NCBI RefSeq assembly: GCF_004193775.1
Contig: NC_041002.1
Location: 12,746,485-12,810,484 of the forward strand
DNA: 64,000 nucleotides
Direction of reading: 5' to 3'
Source of the DNA: Glycine soja
Lineage: Eukaryota > Streptophyta > Magnoliopsida > Fabales > Fabaceae
How positions within the stretch are numbered: position 1 is the stretch's first letter; every line of letters begins with the position of its first letter. Below are positions 33,753 to 46,890 of this stretch, one piece after another. The notes under the pieces were generated by a model. That model searched no databases, was not told the origin of the DNA, and saw only the letters and a list, made by a program, of their open reading frames with translations. The position numbers were made by a program, and so were the translations under genes.

Positions 33753-36540
33753 ATGGCTACTCCACCTGCCTCACCTCTTCCTCCTCCTCCTTCTCCTCCT
33801 CCACTTGCAGTAGCATCAGAGTCTCCGTCTACCTTGAAGCGGACACGTAAAGCCACAAGCTTACAATCCTTGGCCACTAGACCACCTGGGGCAGAGAGAC
33901 CGGTGGTCCATGTCAATCCCATGACCGGGAAAGCCGACGGTCCCCACAAGAAGAAATCAAGTACATATTTTGGGATTATCGCTAGTGATAAGGTCGACGT
34001 GACATACGAGACTTGGAAGGAAGTCCCTGCTACTCAGAAGGATTTGATATAGGAGGATATTCAGGTATTTTAGTTTTCATCTTTCATTTTCTTTATTAGC
34101 CAAAATTTATAATTTACTAACAATAAAACCTAATTTATTGTTTGTTAGGATGAATTTGATATCCTTGAAGCTTCTGACGGTAGGACAAAGCAGAAAGTAC
34201 TTCAGACTGTTGAGGAGCGGTGGAGACAATTTAAATCTGATTTGACAAGGAAATAGGCACTTGCACCTGACAAGGACAATGTGAACGACACTGTTTGTGA
34301 AACATACGACATTAGCAAGGAGAAATGGGCCCAATTTTGTTAGACCCGCAGAGACCCCTTCTGGGAGGTATGTACTTTGTCATTTTAATTGTTTTCCACT
34401 AAAAATTCAGTTCTTATAATACATTGTAGTAATGATTTTCATTAATGTTCGATTTTTGCAGGATGTGCAGAAAAAGGCACAGGCCTCCAGAAGCAAAACA
34501 CCGCCCCCCACGTGTTGTCTCGTGGGGGTTATGAACACTTAGAACAGAACCTGATGGTTGAGAAGATAAAGAAAAAACTGGAGGAAGATGCTCAATCCGA
34601 AAGCACTGAAGGCGTGATTGACCCTCCATCTCCCATCACACGTGAAGTGGAAGACTGGGTAGATGACGTTTGAGGCAGCAAAGGAAATTGCAGAGAAGAT
34701 TGTAAGTCATTTTCAATTAAGAATTGTAATTATCTTTGTTTATTATGTGAATGAATAAACAAATATATGTGTTTTGTACAGGATTCTTTGGAGGAGCAGG
34801 CGTCACAGGGTTCGTTTGTCCCCCATGGACGTCAGGATCTCCTGACTGCTGCCATTGGGCGACCAGAACACCCTGGCCGTGTGCGTGCTTCTAGAGTCGG
34901 TGTGACCATAAAGCAATACTTTGGATTGGCTCCATGAACCTCCCGCAGTTCTTCCTCCATGGCTCCCAAAGAACTTGAACAGTTGACTCAACAAATCAGG
35001 GACCAGTTAGAGGAGTCGATCACAAAAAAAGTGACTCGACAACTAATGTTATCCTTCAGCTAGATGCAGTCCCAATTGCAATCACATATCTAATCACAGG
35101 GACTTGCAATGCCTCCAGAGCCTGAGGTTGGTCCCTCAGCTGCTCGTGTCAGCACAAAGGGGAGTTGTGTTGATCCCTCAGCAACCAATCCAGACACAAG
35201 TGACTCAGACAAATGCGGGTTGTACATTGAAAAAAATCCTTCCCGCCTGGTTGCCCTAGGAAGAGTTTATGAGGGATCCACAGTGGTTCACAACATCCCT
35301 TTGTTGCATGGCCAAGTGAAGGTTGGTGTTAAGGAGGTTAAAGATGCAGAAGCTCCCGTTCCTGTACCCACTAACGAGGTTAATTTAGTGGGGCAGACAC
35401 TTAACACCTTCCTTGCTTGGCCGACACATCTCATGAAGCGTTTATCACAACAAGTATTTTACTCTCATTATATGCTTATTTTTTTCAATTGAATTGTTCA
35501 CTATAATTAAATTATGTTAGTTAACTATGTTGGATAAACATGCAGTTGTGTCTCCAGCAAAACCTCAAGATAGGTCAGATCATGAGGTCGATGATCCCCT
35601 ATATTTGATGACATTGACCATCCCACAGCTTTTTTTGAAGCCTCTCCAGGTTATGTGGGATGCTACCGTGTTCAAGGTGTTTAATGAACACTTCCCGTTG
35701 TACATAAAGCACGAAGATCTCTTTGAAATTGCACACGGTGGTCAATGTCTCATCATATCTGTTATACAGTTGTGGATTCTGTAAGTCAATTTAGATTATC
35801 GTTAATTACCTAAGTTATTGTTTTAAATTCATACATAGTTAACTTTGTCTAAACAACAATAGGCATCTCTTAACAAATGAATTTAAATAATGTATAATAC
35901 TACAATAATCCATATTGGTCTCCACTGCAGCGCACACTGGAAAATGGTCGTCATTTTGCCTAAGGAAAATCTTGTTGTCTGGTTTTGTTCCTTGCATAAC
36001 AGGCCAAAAAACTACCTTAAAGGAATAATTAATAGGTCATTGTTGTTTTTCAATACACTTGCATTAGCATAACTCAACAACATCAATATTTTAATGTTCC
36101 TTGTATTCAACGGTACTTTGAAAGAACTTGATTATACTCCATAACCTAAATCCAAGGCTGGTGCTAGGTGGATTGTTGTTAAGGTACGTGATTTTAATAA
36201 AACTTCTACTTATATATATTTTATGTGTGTACACTAATTGTAGTTAACCTTTAATATCCAAATTTCATTATGTATTTAGTGTAATAGACAAAAAGGAAGC
36301 ACTGAGTGTGGCTATTACGTCATGCACTAGATGTCCATGATAATCTTAGGAACTTTCAGGAATAATTGGGAAACGGTAATTGTTTATTTCAAACAAAGTT
36401 GATTTTCTTATCATTGGTATTACATTATTAACTTATGTTTTATTTGATCATGCAGTATTTTAATGATGTTAGACCATTGGAAGCAGAGAGATTGAAGGCG
36501 CTTCGCATCTAGTGGGCACAGTATTATTAGAAATCAAACT
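33753..36540 (+). pseudogene. CACTA ORF2 with plant transposase (En/Spm-type) region and Ulp1-like C48 protease tail
   Basis: A Pro-rich start (MATPPASPLPPPPSPP) leads to KKKSSTYFGIIASDKVDVTY, an intron-like gap, then TVEERWRQFKSDLTRK, WAQFC and further exons (34800-35460) with GRPEHPGRVRASRVGVTIKQ and PSRLVALGRVYEGSTVVHNI. Beyond it, DDPLYLMTLTIPQLFLKPLQ (35600) and the Ulp1-like core AHWKMVVILPKENLVVWFCS (35931-35990), then QKGSTECGYYVMH (36291-36329) with the likely catalytic Cys, and NDVRPLEAERLKALR (36463-36507). Ulp1-type domains are known in the second ORF of several plant CACTA groups. Several stops (34051, 34254, 35063, 36330) show decay. The order of exons matches an intact family layout. 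Confidence 0.8.
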
Positions 36541-36839
36541 TAGGATGTTAGGGAACTATGTAATTTTAGGTTACTTAATTAGTTTACTAGCTTGCTTTGC
36601 ATTTTTTACAATTGTTGTTTCATTTTAACATTGAATATTTTTTTATTGATAGTTATTAATAAATTATTTATTCATAGTTATCAATTGATTTTTTACAATT
36701 GATATTTTATCATCTAGCTTTCTGCTAAAAATTGTATGAAAGCAGAATGCAAATCATATATGTTGTGTTGTGTGGTCTGCTTTGAAATTTATCGGTTAAA
36801 TTTTGGATTTTTTGTAAAAACAAAAGTGTATTTAAAAAA

Positions 36840-37395
36840 ATTTCCTAATAACATCGATTTTTTAACAAAACCAATGTTAATATACACAAACAACATCGAT
36901 TTTTTGGAATAACCGATGTTAATGTATAAGTGAACATCGGTTTTTCAAAAAACCAATGTTGTTTGTGTATATTAACATCGGTTTTTAAAGAAAACCGATG
37001 TTAATATCCAAAACATTGAAATCGGTTTTTGACTGAAATCGATGTTAACGTTTGGAAGTTAACATCGATTTTTATACAAAACCAATGTTAACGTATATGT
37101 TAACATCTATTTTTATACAGAATCGATGTTAACGTATATGTTAGCATCCGTTTTTTATGAAAACCGATGTTAATCTATAACTTAGCATCGGTTTTGTATA
37201 AAAACCGATGTGAACTGTTAACATTCATACATTTTTTTGGTGTAATTCTTATTATATAACATCGGTTATTTAAATAACCAATGCTGTCAATTTTACGTTA
37301 ACATCGGTTAAACCAATGTTAATGATAATACTTTCAACATCGGTTAAAAATCGATGTAAAAAGTCATAAATAACCGATGTAAAAAACATATTTTC
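36840..37395. repeat. Right subterminal palindrome array of CACTA-2
   Basis: About nine imperfect palindromes of the AACATCGGTTTTT ... CCGATGTTAA kind precede the right terminus. They mirror the left array. Confidence 0.9.
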
Positions 37396-37403
37396 TAATA
37401 GTG

Positions 37404-39545
37404 AATACCTTATTTTTAGTGTAAAATTCCAAACTTTCACTACCTTTTGAACCCATCAGCAGCTTAGGAATACAGGAGAATTCAACCAAATTAATATGTA
37501 CACAATCTATAAGATTCTATTCAAGAATTTTATGAATAATTAAGTTGAATACGTGAGCAACTAAAAACTTGAGTTGCACAAGTTTAAATTGTGGGAGAAG
37601 TATGATTCGTTTTACCTCATTATTTCTTTTCAATTTCTACTCCTACGAGTGTTTTCTAAGAAATTTATCAAAACTTAATCAAAATTTAAGATTTGTAAAG
37701 TTTAGAAAAGATATGTCTGAGTTTGCTACAACTATTGCAGGTACATTGGCAGCCATAAATAGCACTAGTAGTACAATTATTCTAATTCCTTTAATTAATG
37801 AATATACAGATTATATACAACATATAATAGGAAACCTTAATCACAGGATTCCTTATTGACACATGGAACATTTTTATCCTAAGAACACCCTCTTTCTAAA
37901 TATTCTCTATGTCACGGTGTAACAAATTTATTAGCACATCAAAGAAAGTAAACACTTTACTGGATTGATCATCTTAACAGCTTTCCTTCAGATTATAAAA
38001 AGTAGACAATGACAATGAAAAACAATATAAGCAGTAAGGAAAAAGAAAAAAGAAAGGAACTTTATCAAAAAATGAATGGAGATAGAAGTAATTGTGACAT
38101 TAAATTCTCTTTTCCAGAAAAAATTGTGACATTAAATGCAACTGGCAAGACTATCTACTAAGGAAGAGATAATACCTTATCTAGTTGTTTTATTCAACCT
38201 TCCCCTCTGATATATACACACTCTACATGCATCAGTGAATTTCCCTTAGGGCTCATAAAACAAAATTGACCTAAAATTTAAGGTTGACTTAGAAGAACTT
38301 GTTATTTCTAACAATCAGATATTGTGACATCTAGCTCAAGATTAATATATTATAAATAGATAAATAGATGTCCAAGTTTCTTAATGAACTGCCACATAAC
38401 TAGAAATCATGCATTCCTTTTCTATTATATTGATTGTTTTTATTAATTTGTGAAAAATAATTTGTTGTTTCATTTATTGGAAGTATAATTAGTTTTTTGC
38501 ATAACTAAATGAAATTTTTGGCTTCCATTTTAAATTTGTTGTAAGAAATCTTTCTCATTTTTTTAATGTAATGCTTGGGTTGATTTTAGATTTAATTATC
38601 AAATGGCCCCTTAATTATTTTCAAATGTTCAATTATCTCCCTCTATTTTTGAAAACTTCAATCAGGTCCCTTAATTTTTAAAAATGCCTCAATGTCATTT
38701 GTTGGATGCAATAGGTTGCCAGAGGTTGAGTGGCATGGACGGTGTTGCTGCCATGATGAGTTCATCCATGATTGGTATTTGGCCAAAATAGATTGCCAAA
38801 GGTTGAGTGGTGAGGAGAAAGTGTGTGTTTTTCTGGAAGAGTTATACAAAAGGGGGAAGGTGTGTACTTTTTCCATAAAAGAATTAAATTAAGGGAGAAA
38901 GCAATAAAGGAAATGTGATTTGAAGTGTAGTTTGGGAAAAAAATGAAAAGCGGGTTTGTATATAACAACTTCCTTACACATCTAGGGACCAAAATAGTCA
39001 TTTTCTCTTCTTTTTTCTCAATACTTCAAAATAGCCCAAAAGGCGCATTATAAAATTGCATTCCAACATTGTGCAAGTATACCAACATTATCTAAACCAA
39101 CATTTGCTCCAATTTGCATTGCATCATGATAGAAATTGGTCTTTTATTTTTTTTTAAATATTATAGTGGTTTTTTTAACTGTTGTTAATTATAGGCTTAA
39201 TTATATAATTTGTCACTTAAGTATTTATAAAAGTTTCATTGGGTCCCTTAATTCTTAACAGGTTCAATTAGGTCATTTAATTGTTCAAAGTACAACAACC
39301 ATGCATTTTCCATCAGCTCCATTATTTGTATTAATGGAGGTAGCATGTGTGGCAAATAGGAGATTGGAAATGAAACTTGATGTCCTCCATGTTGTCTTCC
39401 CTGTTCTTCTTCCTTTTTTTTCTCCCTTTTCTACTCTTATTTCGTGTGTAAATCCCTCCACCTTCAAACCATGTCTTCTCCACTTCGCGTAACTCCCCCG
39501 TCAATTTGATCAAAAACTTAGATCTAAGTTATTTGTCAAATATGG
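37404..39545. other. Repeat-like intergenic DNA without a supported gene
   Basis: AT-rich. Short frames exist (37569-37859, 38692-38892) without a recognised family. The segments 38578-38690 and 39190-39290 carry CCCTTAATT and TTAATTATC phrases repeated in both, which resemble the terminal parts of an old plant DNA element. I could not set its borders. Confidence 0.5.
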
Positions 39546-39549
39546 TAAG

Positions 39550-42012
39550 GCTAGTCAACGCACCCAGATTATGGAACCAACAAAATACAATACATATCAA
39601 CTAGGTTATGTTTTCAACCAAATCCAATCTGAACAATATGACTGGCCACCAATGTTGGCTAATCCTACTATACTTCATTTGAATCTTATCCACCCCAATT
39701 TCATTACAATACTTAGCCCTAACAAAATGATTGGGCCACCGACAATACGTCTTACACAAAACTATGTGCCGCCCCTTCGTACACGCAATTGTTCCCATCA
39801 ACATTAATTTGTATCATGAATAACCTTCTCCTCATGTGTCAGCAAGAACCTTGATTGCGCTAATCTCAACCATATTACGCAGAGGCAGGTGCACTAAATG
39901 AAAATGTTGGTTCTTAGAGTGAAAAAGTCATGTTAAACAATGATGGAAATGATCACAACAACAACAAGGTGCAAACTATTGATCACAAACACCAATAAAG
40001 CTTGCCTATGATGCGCCAAGACACATACGTAACATAGGAAACAATGAATGTTGGCAAGATCAAGAGTATGGGGACTTGTTAGACCGACTAGAAAAAGCCA
40101 ACCATGAGTCAAGAAAAATCTTTGAAGGAATGAGATTTGCCACGAAAACTAATCTCAAAGTCATAGTAAATTTGTACTTTCAGAGGTCCAATTCTGAAAG
40201 ATGGAATCTACATTGCAAAGACTCAAAGTTCAAATGGAGGTAAAATATTCTAGCAATTTTTTCACGTTGTCATAACTTATGTTTTTAAAAATACTAATTT
40301 GCATGGTTTCACAGGTTAAGAACATCAAAAAGGGCATTAACTTATAAATAATGGGAGATCAAATTACTTAAGGAGCCCCACACTTGTTTGTCGACAAGGA
40401 TTACAGAAGATTACAACAAGTTATGGTGCGTCATAATTGGAAGAAGCATCCTTTCGATTGTTAAAGAAGATGCAACAATGTTAGTACCGACCTTGATTGC
40501 GTACATAAACAAGTTCAAAAATTTACCCTTTCTGACATAAAAGTGTGGCTTGCAAAATAATGGGCAATTGAACATGCATATGGTAACTAGGAGCAATCTT
40601 ACATTGACCTACACAAATTATTGTTGGCATTGTAAACATTTGTTCCTAACACAATTGTAGAGGAATGGAAGGTGTCTGCAAAAGACAAAGAAGAAAAGTT
40701 ACTTCCTAATTGTGCAATGTAAGCAACTTTTTTGAACCTTCAAGGCTTGCATCAATGGATTTGCATATTGCAACCACTAGTTTTGATCGATTGTACTTGG
40801 CTTAGTTAATTAGTCATAGTGGCACAAGTTAGGGAGAATCATGTAATGCCAATAGCCTTTTTCCCTTGTTGAGAGTGAGACCATGCCTGTATGGTATTTT
40901 CTTCTACAAAACTTACAAAGGCATATGCTGTGAAAGACAAGTTATGCCTGATCTCGGACAGACATATGTCAATAATATGTGTGTACCAATGAGAAAGTAA
41001 TGGATGGGCAAAAAATAGCTATGTTCATGTGTTCTGCATTTATCACATAACACAAAATTTAAAGAGACAATTCAACAACTCAGCTTTAAAGAATGATGTT
41101 GTTAGCATGGGTAAGTAAGACTAAACAACTTGTTACTTTTACAACATTATTTTATACTGACTAACATTTTTAAGGTGTTTTGCTGAACACCTCATAGGCT
41201 ACACCATGACTATGCAAAAGTTTGCTTATTACAACTATAATCTCAAAGCTGAACATCCAACTATGGCGGCTTGGCTTGATGAAATCCCTAAATATAAGTT
41301 GACAACTGCATTTTCCTTAGGATGACATTGGGGACACATGAGTACAAATCTAGTCGAGTGCATGAAGAATGTGCTTTAAAAAGTAAGGAATCTTCCAATT
41401 TTATCGTTTACAAAACAATTAATGAAAGGTGCACTAAATACTTTGCCACAAGGGGGAAGCAAGTAATGGCAATGACAGTTTCTTGTAAAGACTTGACAGA
41501 CACTACTACCAAGATCATTGTTGATGAAGAAGCTAAGGCTTACTTGTGCCATCTGCTTAAGTTGGACCAACAAAATACATTTTTCTTAGTGGAAGAATAC
41601 TTTCTTCCTTCAAAGCAACATTTTCCATAAAGATATGGTGTTGACCTTGCGGAAAAATGTTGCTATTGTGGTAAATTTCAAATTTTTCACAGGGCATGTT
41701 CTCATGCAATTGTTGCATATAGTTACATGCACATCAATTACAGGCACTTAATTGATAAAATTTACATGCTTAATTATCTCTCCCATGCATAAAAAGGATC
41801 ATCTAGGAAAATGAAGCACCCAAGTTAGCCATAATATAAAGGCCTACCAATGCACTACAATCCAAAAATCTGAAAGAACAAATAAAAGTCGTACCCATTC
41901 TTGTTGTATTTGCAAATCAAGTCGTATTCACACTAAGATGGACCAAAGTTCAATATGTAGAACCCTTAGTCATTCAAAGAACAAGTGCCCTCATCGTCCT
42001 GGATCAAGTTAA
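39550..42012 (+). pseudogene. Mutator-like (MULE) transposase, degenerate
   Basis: Coding remnants on the plus strand appear in the expected order. A MuDR N-domain reads YFQRSNSERWNLHCKDSKFK with an exon end at WR|GTAAAA (40180-40245). A linker reads CLSTRITEDYNKLWC (40384-40428). A catalytic-region remnant has LIDCTWL (about 40785). Downstream KYKLTTAFS and NERCTKYFATRGKQVMAMTV (from 41427) lead to the SWIM zinc finger CCYCGKFQIFHRACSHAIVA (41655-41715), followed by SYMHINYRHLIDKIYML and a zinc-knuckle-like tail to 42012. Dozens of stops and frame changes make this a fossil. Terminal inverted repeats were not found. Confidence 0.8.
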
Positions 42013-44748
42013 CCTCAATGGCATACTCATTCTTGTTGTATTAGTTCATTATACTTGTTAAATATCATTTTATGAATATTGTTAAACTTGAATTCTATAT
42101 CTGTATCTGCATTAATATGTTTTATTGTGCTTTTCAGAATTTATGTACTAAAAAAATGGACAAATAAATTCATTAAATAGAAAACACAAACACATTATCA
42201 TTAAACAACACGTATAACATTACAAATTCACCAATCTGTGACAATGGCTGAGATTGTGGGAATACAAAGTTTTTGTTGTTCATTGAGCATGAAAGCTGCA
42301 ATGGTTTGTCTTTTGTGAAAAAGAAATAAGTGACCAAGATTTCTCTGATCCGTGTCTATAGCTGAGATTTTGTGAATTCAAAATTACACAAATTCATCTT
42401 TTCAAGCCTGACAAAGGAGTGGCCAAAATTTCACCGATTCACATTAACATCCCGAACATTGTGGGAATCCAAAGTTGTTACTATTAATTGAGCATGAAAG
42501 TTACAGTGAATTCATGTTCAATAAACCACAATTCACAACAACCTTTCAATAAAAAATACAATTCATGTTCAATAAACTACAATTCACAACAACCTTTTAA
42601 TAAAAAATACAATGACATTTCAATAACTATCTTTTACGAAAACTTTGTTTAAAAAAACCATCATTCGGTAATTTAACTTTACCCTATTTTATTATTATTC
42701 TGCTAATAATGAATGAAATAAAACATTCTACAAATTTAATTTATTATAAAATAAATTGAAAATTCAATAAATAAATGGAAATAAAACATCTCCACGTATT
42801 ACATTTCATTACGATAAATTTTAATTTTAAATATTTTTAAATAATATATTATTACATATATTCTTAAAAAAAAGTTAAATGGATTAATAATTAAATACAA
42901 TAAATTAAAAATTTTAATATTGATTTCTGAATGTAACACATCAGAAATAAAAACAAAAAAAAACACTAACAATTTAGTGAGTGGTACCTTTTTTCTATGA
43001 AATGTGAAAAGCAAGCATCAACATGATGATCCTTATCCCAACTATGTTGGCACCAAGAAAACATTGAGTCCTATACTGCTAATCACATGATTTATTGAAT
43101 AAAAAAGAAAAAGAAAGAACAAGGTGGTCTTGTCTAATTACATGTCACATTGGCCTATTCCAGCCTTAGACCTTAGGTCATTGCACTTCTAGACAAGGCT
43201 CGTTGTAGACCCTAAAAATAAATACTAAAAATACAGTAGTGCCTAGATGTTCACTTTCTTTCATCTTCATCATCAAAGTGGCACATATTCTTTTGATTGG
43301 TTTCCTCACTTAACTCAGGTGATCTCATGCTTCCTCTCTCAACTCAGCAAATTTTGTATCATGATTAGATTGTCCTTCGATTCAATTTGAGTTTTCTTAA
43401 CTCTTGGTTGTTGTCATCAAAATATGTCTCTTCTAGTTATTTCTTTTAAAAGGATTTCACACCAAATTCATTCGAAATCATAATTGATAATTTTTAGTGT
43501 AAAATTTTGAAAATTTTGGGTTCAAATTATAATCGTGGCACAACTTTCATTGTAGGAAGTGGTGACTTGTTTTCTTCACGAACATTAAATTTTTTGGCAT
43601 CTCTCTTAAACCTTTGGTTTAATTTTCATTGTTTGAGTCATGCACCACATCACAAGAAATCATGTGTGTTGTTTTCTATTAAGCTAAATGTTATAGGAAA
43701 TTAATTAAGCATGATTTCAATGTATTATTTAATAACCCAAAACACCCTTTGGCATGCAAACACATACCAATTTGGCTCATGAAATGTTGTAGAGCAATCA
43801 CAATTGACCTAAAAGATCATTTTGTTTTACCTTTTAATGTAACTTTCAATCTTTTGGCATTACTTCTTTTGTTTTCTTTAACATGATATGAACATAATTT
43901 TGTTTTAAAGCATTTTTTCATCGTTTCACTTTGAGGTCTATAGCAATATTTTGGCTTTAAATGCTATATTTTTCTCTAATACATTTCATAATTTTCGTAT
44001 TTGGAACACAAGAACTTACAATTTAAATCCTTGTGTCTTGGTAAAATATGTAGACTTTATACCTTTTGAATTACATATGATAACTATTGTGATGGATTTC
44101 AATCTTAGCAAATGAAAACACATTATTTTAGGCTTTATACAATAGATTGGTTTTGTTAGTTTTGGAATTCAAATATAATTATACATCTTAAGGTTTTGTT
44201 GTATAAGTGCAAACAAAATTGTCAAGGAAGTAAAAGTATTGACTTATCAAATTTAAGCTCTTTCAAGTGTGTGGTTAAACAATATGTTGAATCATCTTTT
44301 TTTTTTTTTTTTACTTTTATAATACAATGAATTTCAAGGAAACTTGGTAAGGATTTAGGTGTTTTCCAGCAAAAATAGCACAACATGAGCATGTTTGATT
44401 TCATTATGGGAATTCAAAACACATTGCACGAAAAGGTTTGCCTCACAATTGTGGGTAAATAATCTAGCATCATTACTAAATGAGCCAACATCTATACAAA
44501 ACTTAGGTCTATTTTCTATTGTGTCTCATCATCACATTTCCAAGTAAAATGTTCATAGGCAATGGCTCATCAAACAGTTGTTTCACTCTTTTAGTGTTTC
44601 CCAACAATCAATTTCAAATATATATTCATTGTGTGTATCATCTTCCAAGTCTTCACTTTTTTTAAGTCACCAACATATTTACGAAATGGAGCTACAATTT
44701 CTATATTTGACATTGATTGCTAGGACACAAAACTACTGAGTTAAATTA
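42013..44748. other. AT-rich intergenic DNA with small tandem duplications
   Basis: No gene is supported. A 53-base unit (TTCATGTTCAATAAACYACA...) is duplicated in tandem at 42505-42612. A longer degenerate pair sharing TTGTGGGAAT and TTGAGCATGAAAG occurs at 42250-42300 and 42456-42505. A poly-T run lies at 44297-44312. Confidence 0.6.
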
Positions 44749-45962
44749 TGACACCCTCTACCCCACACATATATGTACTAATAATTAAAGGAATAAGAAT
44801 GCAGAATTAATTTAAAAGTTTTGAAACACATTTAAATAAAAGTATTTCAAAAGGGTAAAAGGTTCACATTCACTTTTCTAACATCATAATAGAACTTTTC
44901 CAAATGAATAATAAACTCAAAACAAGGACATTCATTCTGAATGAAAAGAAGTCAAACTAATAGCGGAAAACATAAAACAACTATATTATTCATGGAATTG
45001 TAACATATGAAATAAAACCCTATGCCCCAATGTCACATTTATCGGAGCATTTTCCTGGCAAGGACTAAGCCTTTCCATCTCCAGCATGGAACTCATCATA
45101 TGATGGCTCACCTCAAACAAAATGGCATTTAGCCCAAACACAAACAGACACCGGGAATGAGTTATCACATTCGTATATAATAAAACACTAGAGCATGTAA
45201 AAAATATAATACTTAGAGCTGAATTTACACAAACAACATCACTTCACAAAATCACACACATTATTCACACTTATTCAAGTTCACACACTCCAAAAATTAA
45301 CACCAAAACCTCAATCATTAACTCAATGAAATTCAAACACAAGAGTTATGAAATAGATACACTAGACTCAAGCCTACATGCAATGTGGTACCATTTTCAT
45401 TGAAAAACCTTGTCTAGCGCTTAGGAGTACATGACAAGACATGCCTCACAATGGGTAAGTCAAGTCACTCTCACTAAGTAAAATCATAGGGAGACCCAGT
45501 TAGGGTCAGTCTATTTTGCGAGAATGCTCCAACTATGTGGGATCGACACAAGCTTAAAGGAACACTCAAACCGAGTGTATATACCCCCAAGGCCTAGACT
45601 TCGAGGAGTCCGTCAAGGCCTCTTTCTCCTGATTCAGGTCCAACCCATAAATCATTTTAACACACAGACTATACCTATGAGCTATGCAATACACACAACT
45701 ACTCAATTATTTTCAAAATTTCAATTATTTTCAAAATTGTTTTAACTCATTGCACTTCTAGTGATTAAACTTGCTGGGTTTGCACAATGGAGCCCATCAC
45801 AAAATTCATCGCACATGAACTCGTCACCCTTTAAGGGTCTTATAGTTGTGTGATTGCATAGTTCATAGCTCACAGTTCATCGCATACTTCACTTATTCCC
45901 ATATATCATATTATACATTCATAACAATGTTTACAAGACACAACCACTACACAAATACATAC

Positions 45963-46006
<44 letters not shown>

Positions 46007-46890
46007 TCATTATACATATATATATAGTTTGAATGATTAAGTGTATTAAATATATATATATTAATATAAAAAACAATACTAAATATAAACGTATCCTTAG
46101 ATAAAAATAAAATACATATGTATATTATGCGTAGATAACAACCAAAAGTTCATATACATATATACGTATATCCTAAATTCATTCTAATGAAGCCATGGAA
46201 ATCCAACAATGAGAAACAACAGCTTGATTTCATGCACTGCACCATCATCACGGAAATTAATCATAATTTTTCAGAATTATTTCAGCAGTAAAATATAATT
46301 TGATAGAACTTATCATTGGCGAAAAGGAGAAAATGTTATGAGCATCTAAAGAAAATTATACAATAGAGGAACAGTAAGAGCTCATCCCCCTTACGGTAAG
46401 TTCCTCCTTGCTTAATTCATCAATTAGAAGAAGAAAAAAGGCTCAATTTTTAGAATTCCCACTCAACACGGGAACACATCAATTTTACAACAATTTCACA
46501 TCAGGACACCAATTGGTCCGTCAAACACAATTAATCTGTGATTTATAACATAAGAATAGAATTACATTTCATAAAACAATCCAAAATAACCCAAAAATTG
46601 ATCCTCTAGGGATTCCTACACATGTTCACTCGAATTCCCAAGCGTGAGTAACTCATCTCTTACCTCGATGTAGTCACTCAAGCATTCTTCGTTAGCAATC
46701 GTGACGTTTCTGGTACTCTCTAGAACTCTTCTGATTGCTCTATTAGGATTCTTGAGAGTCAGAGAAAAAAAAAATAAGAATATTTTATAAAACTGCTCTG
46801 AGGTTAAAAGTTTTTTTATGTAATAAGAGTTCTAATAATCTAATTCTTATTTATTTATTTATTTATTTTAAAAAAAGGAAGCGGGTGTTA
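44749..46890 (-). mobile_element. Probable solo LTR of a gypsy-type element
   Basis: The plus strand runs from TGACACCC (44749) to GGGTGTTA (46890), imperfect inverted termini like those of LTRs read on the minus strand. There is no coding content. On the minus strand a TTTTATAAAATA promoter-like sequence (about 46777-46790) is followed by a splice-donor-containing leader (GAGGTAAGAG at 46658-46667), as in LTR U3-R-U5. Target-site duplications were not found, and the 5' dinucleotide on the minus strand would be TA instead of TG. Confidence 0.4.
45965..46004. repeat. (AT)n microsatellite
   Basis: About twenty AT units within the probable solo LTR; a second shorter AT-rich stretch follows at 46016-46060. 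Confidence 0.95.

Larger units (their letters stand above)
22477..37403 (+). mobile_element. CACTA-2, transposase-encoding CACTA transposon with host-gene cargo (14,927 bp)
   Basis: The left end is CACTACTACAAAAT at 22477 and the right end is ATTTTCTAATAGTG at 37403 (reverse complement CACTATTAGAAAAT). Flanks are AAT (22474-22476) and AAT (37404-37406), a perfect 3-bp target-site duplication. The left 570 bases and the right 550 bases are packed with TTAACATCGGTTTTT palindromes. The plus strand carries TNP2-type transposase and an ORF2 ending in a Ulp1-like protease. The minus strand of the left half carries host-gene fragments. Both transposon proteins are broken, so it now depends on another element for movement. 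Confidence 0.93.

Noticed and set aside
33743..33949. Gly-rich minus-strand ORF
   Set aside because: Antisense of the Pro-rich start of CACTA ORF2.
37569..37859. 96-residue plus-strand ORF
   Set aside because: AT-rich, no recognisable domain; not supported as a gene.
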